Assembly: GCA_031259345.1 (NCBI GenBank) | Contig: JAIRLQ010000166.1 | Span: forward strand, 1-5,237 | Reading direction: 5' to 3' | Length of the DNA: 5,237 nucleotides | DNA from: Treponema sp. | GTDB taxonomy: Bacteria; Spirochaetota; Spirochaetia; Treponematales; Breznakiellaceae | Part shown: one piece after another, positions 1-5,237 of the stretch | Layout: each line of letters starts with the position of its first letter | Position numbering within the stretch: the stretch's first letter is position 1 | Translations under genes and position numbers: made by a program | The notes under the pieces: model-generated | Told to the model about the DNA's origin: nothing | The model's input: only the letters and a program-made list of their open reading frames with translations | Databases searched by the model: none

Positions 1-337
1 GGCTTTCCAGCGGGTCAAAACGTTTCACCGCCGAAAGGTCGAAATCATCCGTGATGAGCGGCCGCCTCGCGTAGGGAACCCCGTTTTCGGGAAACACCAC
101 ATCCGCGCCGTAAGCGGACGCCTCCCGCATGGGGTCGGAAATTACGCCGACATGATCCGCCCCGTATTTTTCGGCGCAGATTAGATTCCCCTCCGCCAGT
201 TTCCGGTAGTCCTGGACAAATTCCCGGTAGGAAGCGCCGGCTTCCCGGGCGACAATGTGCATATAGATATTCAGGTTGGGAATCTTGTCCACAGGCTTGC
301 CGGCGAGTCTGTTGTAAACCCGTTCTCTGGAATTCAC
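1..337 (-). CDS. URO-D / MtaA-CmuA-like family protein, N-terminal part (runs off left edge)
   Basis: This is the first 112 codons of a gene cut by the window edge, read by hand from a GTG start. No stop interrupts the frame. The start is chosen because AAGGAGG (348-342) lies four bases upstream of the GTG. The N-terminus RERVYNRLAGKPVDKIP (residues 4-20) is the typical opening of the uroporphyrinogen decarboxylase superfamily, which includes heme-pathway HemE and the corrinoid methyltransferases MtaA, MtbA and CmuA. The stretch AEKYGADHVGVISDPMREA (55-73), followed by a GADVVFPENGVP segment (77-88), fits the MtaA-like branch better than HemE. The catalytic C-terminal part, including any zinc-binding His/Cys residues, lies outside the window. 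The gene follows the transporter with no visible terminator between, so co-transcription is likely. The family is fairly sure. Whether it is a methyltransferase, a decarboxylase or something else cannot be told here. Confidence 0.8.
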   Translation of the reverse strand, partial: MNSRERVYNRLAGKPVDKIPNLNIYMHIVAREAGASYREFVQDYRKLAEGNLICAEKYGADHVGVISDPMREASAYGADVVFPENGVPYARRPLITDDFDLSAVKRFDPLES

Positions 338-348
338 GGTTCCTCCTT
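338..348 (-). promoter_or_regulatory. Ribosome binding site of the URO-D-like gene
   Basis: AAGGAGG at 348-342 on the minus strand stands four bases before the GTG at 337-335. It is a near-perfect anti-Shine-Dalgarno match and decides for the GTG start over the internal ATG at codon 26, which would remove the conserved family opening. Confidence 0.75.
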
Positions 349-402
349 TTACACGGCCTTAATGAAAATACAAGCTACGCCCCGCGCAAAACAGTTTTCC
401 AT
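349..402 (-). CDS. Possible 17-residue peptide just upstream of the URO-D-like gene (doubtful)
   Basis: An ATG at 402-400 opens a 17-codon frame, MENCFARGVACIFIKAV, that stops with TAA at 351-349. The stop overlaps the first bases of the next gene's ribosome binding site, and the GTG start follows 11 bases later. That geometry would suit translational coupling or a leader peptide. Against it, there is no good Shine-Dalgarno before the ATG (only GGACAGG, somewhat far upstream), the peptide resembles nothing I know, and frames this short arise by chance. The frame is open far upstream, back into the 3' end of the binding-protein gene. It is listed because this gap has no other coding candidate; it is more likely not a gene. 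Confidence 0.15.
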   Translation of the reverse strand: MENCFARGVACIFIKAV

Positions 403-404
403 AC

Positions 405-443
405 CCGCAACCTGTCCGAAAGAACCGTAAAGGACAGGCGCGG
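405..443 (-). other. Hairpin downstream of the sugar-binding protein gene, without U-tract
   Basis: CCTGTCC (411-417) pairs perfectly with GGACAGG (432-438) across a 14-base loop. After a small internal loop, CCGC (405-408) pairs with GCGG (440-443). In the minus-strand transcript the structure lies about 40 bases after the binding-protein stop codon. The RNA after it reads GGGUAUGGAAAACUGUUUU, with no immediate run of U, so it is not a classic intrinsic terminator. It could protect the 3' end of the upstream message, mark an RNA processing site or partly attenuate read-through. The stem is plain in the sequence; its function is a guess. Confidence 0.4.
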
Positions 444-482
444 TTTGGGACGGAGGTCCGCTTAACAGGCCCCCTTGAAAAT

Positions 483-1484
483 CTATTCGGTGGGGATCAT
501 TTCTTTGTAATTGCCGGCGTTGATGATCTGAACGCCTGAATCAATAAAAAGTCCGTCATCGGTCTGGACAGCGCCTTCAACGCTTTCGCCTTTGATGAGC
601 CTGTAAAGGTTGCGGACACTCAGCTCGCCCATGCCGTCAAAGTTCTGGCCTATCGCCACATCAATAAGGCCGCGATCAAAGAATTCCATGGAAGTGGGAA
701 ATACATCCAGAGTTACCACTTTGTGGTTGGGTGATCTGGCCTTCCATGCGTTGACTTCGGGGGTAGCGTCAGGATTGACTATGTAAGGCCAGCCTCCGGA
801 CATAAACCACGCGTCAATGTTGTCGCCGTTGGCCCTGGTATAGGATTCGATAATGTCAATTGACTTATCCACATCATCGTCGCAGGGGCCTGAGTAGACC
901 ACCTCAAGATTGGTACCCCTGATCGTGTCGGCGAAACCCCGTTTGCGGGCTTCAATATCAAAGGCCCCAGGAATGCCTTCAAGCTGGGCTATCCGCACTT
1001 TTTCAAGCCCGGAATCTTTGTACAGTTCTATCATCTGCTGGGCGCTGATCACTCCTGCCTGATAATTTTCCGTTCCGGCATAGAACGCGCGGCCGCTGGC
1101 AGGGGAATCGGCGTCGTAGGTTGAAACCTTGATCCCCTCGGCAATTGCCCGTTTCAATACTCCTTCCAGGGCATCGGGTGTATTACAACTGATAGCAATA
1201 CCGGAAACCTTCCGCTCTATAAGCCCTTCAATTACCCCAACCTGTTCCGCCGCTTCCGCTCTTACCGGCGCAATCCATTCAACCTTGATGCCCAATTCCC
1301 TGCCGGTCCGTTCCGCCGCCGCCTTTGCGGGCAGGAAGACCGGATTAGCCAGAGATTGAGGCACTACGGCAATGACGATTTCACTTTCCGCGGAGCGAGC
1401 CGTGCTTGTTTCTTTTTTGCCGGAACACGCAAGAACCGCAATTCCGATCAGAACCGTAACAGCAATTACTGTCAATTTTTTCAT
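483..1484 (-). CDS. Sugar ABC transporter substrate-binding lipoprotein (RbsB-like, Peripla_BP_4 family)
   Basis: This is the extracytoplasmic receptor that captures the ligand and delivers it to the permease encoded just upstream. The N-terminus is a lipoprotein signal: KK, a hydrophobic stretch and the lipobox VLAC, giving a lipidated Cys at residue 20 of the chosen start, then a polar linker. The mature part has the two-lobe pattern of the ribose/galactose-binding group: IVIAVVPQSLANPVF at about 36-50, YDADSP at about 123-128 and IGQNFDGMG near the C-terminus. At 333 residues it has normal family length. Two ATGs compete. The first (1490-1488) touches the Shine-Dalgarno with only one base between; the second (1484-1482) is seven bases from AGGAGG and is preferred. 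Translation from the first would add only Met-Lys. The ligand is not evident; the family binds pentoses, hexoses and also AI-2-type furanosyl compounds. Confidence 0.92.
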   Translation of the reverse strand: MKKLTVIAVTVLIGIAVLACSGKKETSTARSAESEIVIAVVPQSLANPVFLPAKAAAERTGRELGIKVEWIAPVRAEAAEQVGVIEGLIERKVSGIAISCNTPDALEGVLKRAIAEGIKVSTYDADSPASGRAFYAGTENYQAGVISAQQMIELYKDSGLEKVRIAQLEGIPGAFDIEARKRGFADTIRGTNLEVVYSGPCDDDVDKSIDIIESYTRANGDNIDAWFMSGGWPYIVNPDATPEVNAWKARSPNHKVVTLDVFPTSMEFFDRGLIDVAIGQNFDGMGELSVRNLYRLIKGESVEGAVQTDDGLFIDSGVQIINAGNYKEMIPTE

Positions 1485-1490
1485 TTTCAT

Positions 1491-1498
1491 TCCTCCTC
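1491..1498 (-). promoter_or_regulatory. Ribosome binding site that decides the binding-protein start
   Basis: GAGGAGGA at 1498-1491 is directly followed by an ATG (1490-1488). That ATG sits too close for normal initiation, whereas the in-frame ATG at 1484-1482 lies at about the ideal distance. The site is very strong, which fits the need for excess binding protein over permease from a promoter-distal position in the operon. Confidence 0.65.
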
Positions 1499-1507
1499 TG
1501 AATGAAT

Positions 1508-2488
1508 TTATTTTTTGGCCCGGTTTTTACTTGCCATATCAGCGGCAACGGCAAATAAAATAACGAACCCTATGATTAACTGCTGCCAGTATGCATTTAC
1601 CGACAACAGAACCAAAGCATTCCGCAAAACGCCGATTATCGCGGCGCCGATAACCGTTCCCAGCACGGTCCCGAATCCGCCGGAAAGGGATGTGCCGCCG
1701 ATAACGGTAGCCGCAATGGCGTCCATCTCGAAACCGGAGCCGCTGGTAGGCTGTCCGATGCCAAGCTTGGAAGCGGTGATAATCCCGGCAAGGCCCGCAA
1801 GCAGACCGCAGAGTGTATATACGAGAACCAGAAGGGCACGGGTATTTATGCCGGAAATTCTGGTAGCCTCCATATTCCCACCCAGCGCGTATATTCTGCG
1901 GCCTGTTATGGTCTCGCTCATGAATATAGCGAATAGTATGGCGATAACGATCATTATCCAGATCTGGGTGGGAACATTTAAAATATATCCCTGTCCAAGA
2001 AAAAAGAAATCTTTGGATATCCCCGACACCGGATAACCGCGGGTGGTGATATAGCAAAGTCCCCGTACAATACTCATGGTTGCCAGAGTAGCAATAAAGG
2101 GGGGCAGATGCACCACCACAATGAGAAGACCGTTGGACAGCCCAATGGCAAGTGAAACAGCCAAACCGGCAAGGATCCCCATTGCGGAAGGAATACCGAG
2201 ACGAGTTATGCTCAGGGCGGTTATTACCCCGGCAAACCCGTAGATCGATCCAAGAGAAAGATCTATTCCCCCGGTGATAATTACCATCATGACTCCGATC
2301 CCCGCTACGGCGATGGGAACAAAAAGTCGTACCACGGACAGAAAATTGCTGATCGATCGGAAAGGTGGACTGACTATCATCATTACTACCAACATAAAGG
2401 CCAGTACCATGAGAATAGTAAAAGACGGCAGCATAGTTATCGCCTTAACAACATCGCCTTTTTTCAAAACAGCAGTTTTTACCGACAT
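1508..2488 (-). CDS. Sugar ABC transporter permease (RbsC-like, BPD_transp_2 family)
   Basis: This is the integral membrane channel of the importer, expected to act as a homodimer because only one permease gene is present. The 326 residues are mostly hydrophobic. A short charged cytoplasmic N-terminus is followed by membrane segments at about 22-40 and 55-72 and several more up to the C-terminus, which ends in a basic tail (KNRAKK). Family hallmarks are GGIDLSLGS at about 73-81, just after the second segment, the cytoplasmic coupling loop GRRIYALGGNMEATRISGI, which should contact the ATPase, and the loop ATVIGGTSLSGGFGT near the last segments. AAGGAGG (2500-2494) five bases before the ATG supports this start. 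It lies 24 bases after the ATPase stop and 23 bases before the chosen binding-protein start, in one operon. Length and motifs are normal for RbsC/MglC/XylH relatives; substrate specificity cannot be read from it. Confidence 0.93.
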   Translation of the reverse strand: MSVKTAVLKKGDVVKAITMLPSFTILMVLAFMLVVMMIVSPPFRSISNFLSVVRLFVPIAVAGIGVMMVIITGGIDLSLGSIYGFAGVITALSITRLGIPSAMGILAGLAVSLAIGLSNGLLIVVVHLPPFIATLATMSIVRGLCYITTRGYPVSGISKDFFFLGQGYILNVPTQIWIMIVIAILFAIFMSETITGRRIYALGGNMEATRISGINTRALLVLVYTLCGLLAGLAGIITASKLGIGQPTSGSGFEMDAIAATVIGGTSLSGGFGTVLGTVIGAAIIGVLRNALVLLSVNAYWQQLIIGFVILFAVAADMASKNRAKK

Positions 2489-2512
2489 TCCCGCCTCCTT
2501 GATAATCGGGTT

Positions 2513-4006
2513 TTATGCAAGGGCCATTTTCATAATGGCTTCCTGCGTCACATTTCCGCCGGATATCTCACCCTTAATACGACCCTCGTGCATAACGACA
2601 ATCCTGTCGGACATACCGATTATCTCGGGCAGTTCCGACGATATCATGATAATAGCCACTCCCTGATTCGCCAAATTGGACATTAGCATATATATTTCTT
2701 TCTTTGTTTTAACATCTATCCCCCTGGTAGGTTCATCAAGGATAAGTACCCTGGGAGAGGTTTCCATCCATTTACCAATAACAACTTTTTGCTGATTCCC
2801 GCCGGAAAGATTGTAGACTGTCTGCCTGTCCGATGGGGTTTTTATTTGCAGTTTGTTAATATAATTCTCCGCTACGGCAGCTTCCTTTTGCTTGTCAATA
2901 AAAAGGCGTTTCTTCATAGCGGGCAAAGCGGCCAGAGAAATATTGGACCGCACATTCATGCGCAGAATAAGGGCCTGTTCTTTCCGGTCTTCCGGAACAA
3001 AACCAATGCCGCTTCGCAGGGCGTCAACAGTATTATTGATCTTTGTCATTTTACCGTCAATGTAAATTTCTCCGGCCTCCCTCCGGTCAATGCCAAAGAC
3101 CGCGCGAACCACTTCGCTACGTCCGGCCCCTACAAGGCCGGCAAACCCCAGAATCTCGCCTTTTCTCAGCGTAAAGTTAATGTCTTTAAGAAAGGCGCGG
3201 GTAGAAAGGCCCCTTACATCCAGAATCACGTCTCCAATAGGGGCCTTCTGTTTGTAAAATATATCGTCAATACTCCTGCCCACCATGCCGCTGATCACAT
3301 CGCTCTCGTTGGTCTCATTGGCCTTCTTGACCTCGATCATCTCCCCGTCCCGCATGATGGCGATCTCATCGGCGATCTCAAATATTTCCCGCAGCCGGTG
3401 GGTAATAAAAATTATCGATACGCCCTGGGAACGAAGGGCGCGAATAATACTAAACAGAATCTCTGTTTCCTTGTCCGTTAAAGACGATGTAGGCTCATCC
3501 ATGATGATAAGTTTTGCGTTGAAGGACAAGGACTTGGCGACCTCTACCATCTGCTTCTGGGCAGTGGACAACCGGCCCACCAGGGTAGCGGTATCCACAT
3601 CAAGACCCACCCGGTCAAGCAGTTCCCGTGCTTTTTTATGCATCATCCTTTTGTCGACAAATTCTCCAAAAGCCCCATTCCGTTTCTGTTCACGGCCCAA
3701 AAAAATATTTTCCGCAATATTCATGTTGAGCAGTAGATTCAATTCCTGATAGATAATACTGATACCGATCTGCTGGGACTTAAGCGGGCTGCCCAGATCC
3801 ACCGGTTTTCCTTCCAGCAGTATCTGTCCCTCATTCATCTCGTACACGCCGGAGAGAATTTTCATCAGTGTGGATTTCCCGGCGCCGTTCTCTCCGACAA
3901 GGGCCAATACCTGGCCGTGTTTGACGGAAAGACTCACATTGTTCAGGGCTTTTACCCCAGGAAAGGATTTTGAAATATTTTTTATTTCTAATAGTGTTTT
4001 TTCCAT
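2513..4006 (-). CDS. Sugar ABC transporter ATP-binding protein, two fused ATPase domains (RbsA/MglA/XylG-like)
   Basis: This is the cytoplasmic motor of the importer, 497 residues, a usual length for the CUT2 family in which two nucleotide-binding domains are fused. Domain 1 has Walker A GENGAGKST (38-46), a Q-loop Gln at 87, the signature LSTAQKQ (146-152), Walker B LIIMDEP (166-172) with Glu171, and the switch His203. Domain 2 has an altered Walker A GLVGAGRSE (290-298, Arg in place of Lys), the signature LSGGNQQK (400-407), Walker B VLILDEP (420-426) and a Ser (ISSE) where the switch His would be. Such an altered second domain is normal in this family, so one ATP site probably does most hydrolysis. 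The start is supported by AAGGA about nine bases upstream. It begins 14 bases after the regulator's stop codon, which indicates co-transcription with it. Assignment to the family is secure; the sugar is unknown. Confidence 0.95.
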   Translation of the reverse strand: MEKTLLEIKNISKSFPGVKALNNVSLSVKHGQVLALVGENGAGKSTLMKILSGVYEMNEGQILLEGKPVDLGSPLKSQQIGISIIYQELNLLLNMNIAENIFLGREQKRNGAFGEFVDKRMMHKKARELLDRVGLDVDTATLVGRLSTAQKQMVEVAKSLSFNAKLIIMDEPTSSLTDKETEILFSIIRALRSQGVSIIFITHRLREIFEIADEIAIMRDGEMIEVKKANETNESDVISGMVGRSIDDIFYKQKAPIGDVILDVRGLSTRAFLKDINFTLRKGEILGFAGLVGAGRSEVVRAVFGIDRREAGEIYIDGKMTKINNTVDALRSGIGFVPEDRKEQALILRMNVRSNISLAALPAMKKRLFIDKQKEAAVAENYINKLQIKTPSDRQTVYNLSGGNQQKVVIGKWMETSPRVLILDEPTRGIDVKTKKEIYMLMSNLANQGVAIIMISSELPEIIGMSDRIVVMHEGRIKGEISGGNVTQEAIMKMALA

Positions 4007-4020
4007 GACACCATATCCTT

Positions 4021-5157
4021 TTACACGGCCCTGCGCCGTATCTGACCGCTGTTTTGTACCAGGTGCATCTCCACGGTAATGCTGCTCCGGCAGGTTAATA
4101 TTAATCCCTCAATGCCCGTGTTGTCGCTGGCGTCGTGTACAATCTGCGGCATTAATTCGGCGGGTATGTAACGGGACATACGCCGGCTGACACTGTCGAT
4201 CAAAGAATCGCTAAAGGCAGGGCCGCCGAACACAATAACTTCCGGGTTGAGTATGGCCACGTGGTTGGCCGCGATCATGCACATAATATCGACGAATTCC
4301 TCCCGCCGGGCCTTGGTACCCCCCTGCCGGAGAACCCCGCGGTTATAGTCTACGAGTTTGCCAAGATGGGTTTCCATGTAACCGCTTGAGACGCTGTAAG
4401 TCCGGGGCTGATTCCGGCCGCCGGGGGAGATCATAAAGCCGATTTCCCCGGAAGAACCTATCGATCCCCGGTAAAGCTCTTTATTGATAATAAGACCTGA
4501 ACAGATACCGTTCCCGATATAAATATACACAAGGTTATCTTTTTTATCTTTTAGAACCGTGTGATAGTAACCAACTACAAGAAGTTTCGTGACGTTTTCC
4601 ACACAAACGGCGATTTTATACCGGGCGGCCAGAAGCCTTTGCAGATTGAACCCCTCCCAGCACCTGAACTGCGGGATACTCTGAAGGCAGCCATCCGGTT
4701 TTACCACGCCGGGCAAGCCGACGCCAATCGCCTTAACTTTTGCCGGCGCCCGGGTCATCATCGAATCGATGGCTTTCAACGTTGAAGCCGTCGCGGCCTC
4801 GGAACTGCCGGTATCCACGGAGAAAATTTCTTCGTACAGGGTGTTGTTCAACATATCGACGATGCGGCAACGGAACTGGCCCCCGGAATAGTAATAAACA
4901 ACGAGGAGACACCCGGAATTGCGGTTTGTTTCATAGAGAATGGCCTTGCGTCCGGCGCCCTTTTCCGTATAGCCGGCCCGGCAAAGCCGTTTGTTTTTTT
5001 CCAGATCGTTTACCAGTTTCCCTACCGTCGGGAGGCTCAGGCTGGTGAGTTTTACCAGCTCAGGTTTTGAGAGCGGGCCATGCTCGTAGATCGTCTGCTC
5101 AATCATCGAGGAATTGAACTTTTTCAGTATCTGCGGCTTGCCGGTAACTTTCTGCAT
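4021..5157 (-). CDS. ROK-family transcriptional regulator with a degenerate sugar site
   Basis: This 378-residue protein is a likely ligand-responsive repressor of its own operon. Residues about 10-70 form a winged helix-turn-helix (PLSKPELVKLTSLSLPTVGKL at 28-48), and GAGRKA (67-72) is the usual hinge into the ROK domain. The ROK fold is recognisable from GVGLPGVV (145-152), IGNGICSGLIINKELYRGSIGSSGEIGF (core at 214-241) and LNPEVIVFGG near the C-terminus. Several hallmarks are missing. The nucleotide-loop motif DxGGT is replaced around 86-93 (VVYYYSGG), the usual END of the sugar site reads ENV (187-189), GEIGH reads GEIGF (His to Phe at 241), and the cysteines of the zinc motif are absent from the SVSSGYME region (255-262). 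Sugar-kinase activity is therefore very unlikely. The start is the ATG that keeps the complete N-terminal helix; its GAGG ribosome site is only two bases away and looks weak, which may hold regulator levels low. Confidence 0.9.
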   Translation of the reverse strand: MQKVTGKPQILKKFNSSMIEQTIYEHGPLSKPELVKLTSLSLPTVGKLVNDLEKNKRLCRAGYTEKGAGRKAILYETNRNSGCLLVVYYYSGGQFRCRIVDMLNNTLYEEIFSVDTGSSEAATASTLKAIDSMMTRAPAKVKAIGVGLPGVVKPDGCLQSIPQFRCWEGFNLQRLLAARYKIAVCVENVTKLLVVGYYHTVLKDKKDNLVYIYIGNGICSGLIINKELYRGSIGSSGEIGFMISPGGRNQPRTYSVSSGYMETHLGKLVDYNRGVLRQGGTKARREEFVDIMCMIAANHVAILNPEVIVFGGPAFSDSLIDSVSRRMSRYIPAELMPQIVHDASDNTGIEGLILTCRSSITVEMHLVQNSGQIRRRAV

Positions 5158-5172
5158 TTCCTCACCCTGGCA

Positions 5173-5195
5173 ATTAATAAATAAAGTTTATTAAT
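5173..5195. promoter_or_regulatory. Probable ROK operator: perfect 9-bp inverted repeat
   Basis: ATTAATAAA (5173-5181) and TTTATTAAT (5187-5195) are exact reverse complements separated by five bases. AT-rich inverted repeats of this size are typical targets of ROK repressors such as XylR, NagC and Mlc. The repeat starts four bases downstream of the -10 box and should cover the transcription start, which is the right place for repression. It lies 16 bases upstream of the regulator's own start codon, so autorepression of the whole operon is the natural reading. I found no second copy of the full repeat in the window. Binding by this particular protein is inferred. Confidence 0.7.
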
Positions 5196-5198
5196 CAA

Positions 5199-5227
5199 TG
5201 TATATCATGACTTTTCCCGGCTGTCAA
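5199..5227 (-). promoter_or_regulatory. Operon promoter, sigma70-type
   Basis: On the minus strand TTGACA (5227-5222) is an exact -35 match, followed by a 17-base spacer and TATACA (5204-5199) as the -10 box, a near match to TATAAT. A run of eight A at 5237-5230 directly upstream could act as an UP element. Transcription should begin near 5192, inside the inverted repeat, and leave a leader of about 35 bases. Such a strong core promoter fits a repressed, inducible operon. Confidence 0.75.
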
Positions 5228-5237
5228 TCTTTTTTTT

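Noticed and set aside
405..443. Hairpin after the binding-protein gene, considered as an intrinsic terminator
   Set aside because: No U-tract follows the stem on the minus-strand transcript, and the loop is long at 14 bases.
1515..2036. A 173-codon plus-strand frame and overlapping minus-strand frames inside the permease gene
   Set aside because: They are shadows of the permease gene: the permease frame carries all the family motifs, whereas these show low-complexity or irregular composition and no ribosome site.
3110..3140. Lys-to-Arg change in the second Walker A motif of the ATPase, considered as inactivation
   Set aside because: GLVGAGRSE in the second domain, and loss of the switch His there, are usual for RbsA/MglA/XylG proteins and not a defect of this copy.
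2789..3481. A 230-codon open frame on the plus strand
   Set aside because: It lies wholly antisense to the well-supported ATPase gene, its translation has no recognisable domain pattern, and such shadow frames are common opposite ABC genes.
4481..4493. TTATT-GAT-AATAA symmetry inside the regulator gene, considered as a second operator
   Set aside because: The arms are only 5 bp, they differ from the promoter repeat, and the sequence is explained by codons for Ile-Ile-Asn-Lys in a conserved ROK segment.
4740..5048. A 102-codon plus-strand frame rich in Arg, Pro and Cys
   Set aside because: Antisense to the ROK regulator, with composition typical of a reverse-frame artefact and no independent support.
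5229..5237. T-run at the right edge, considered as the tail of a plus-strand terminator
   Set aside because: No GC-rich hairpin precedes it on the plus strand and no plus-strand gene is present; it reads better as an A-tract upstream of the -35 box.

Overview
The window holds one compact minus-strand operon for a CUT2-type (ribose/galactose-type) sugar ABC importer together with its ROK-family regulator. Only the four complete genes and the start of a fifth are present. The base composition is close to balanced, the substrate-binding protein is a lipoprotein with its own lipobox, and Shine-Dalgarno sites are strong (AAGGAGG type). This fits a bacterium that depends on carbohydrate uptake. The protein style recalls Spirochaetia such as gut Treponema, with Firmicutes as an alternative, but that assignment is an impression and cannot be proved from this sequence.

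Reading in the direction of transcription (right to left): at 5158-5237 lies a near-consensus sigma70-type promoter (TTGACA, 17-bp spacer, TATACA), followed at once by a perfect 9-bp inverted repeat that probably is the operator. Next come the ROK regulator (5157-4021), the duplicated-domain ATPase (4006-2513), the membrane permease (2488-1508) and the lipoprotein sugar-binding protein (1484-483). Gaps between these genes are only 14 to 24 bases and each contains a ribosome binding site, so one transcript is expected. A 145-base gap (338-482) follows. It holds a hairpin without a U-tract, and then the first 112 codons of a uroporphyrinogen-decarboxylase-fold (URO-D/MtaA-like) protein that runs off the left edge.

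Working model: the binding protein captures a sugar or sugar-like ligand outside the membrane, the permease (presumably a homodimer) moves it inward, and the ATPase drives transport. The ROK protein represses the whole operon, including itself, by binding over the transcription start until an inducer is present. The ligand is unknown. Two features stand out. The ROK protein has lost most hallmark residues of the ROK sugar/zinc site. The gene after the transporter is a URO-D/methyltransferase-fold protein instead of an obvious sugar kinase or hydrolase. No mobile element, CRISPR array, tRNA or rRNA was seen.
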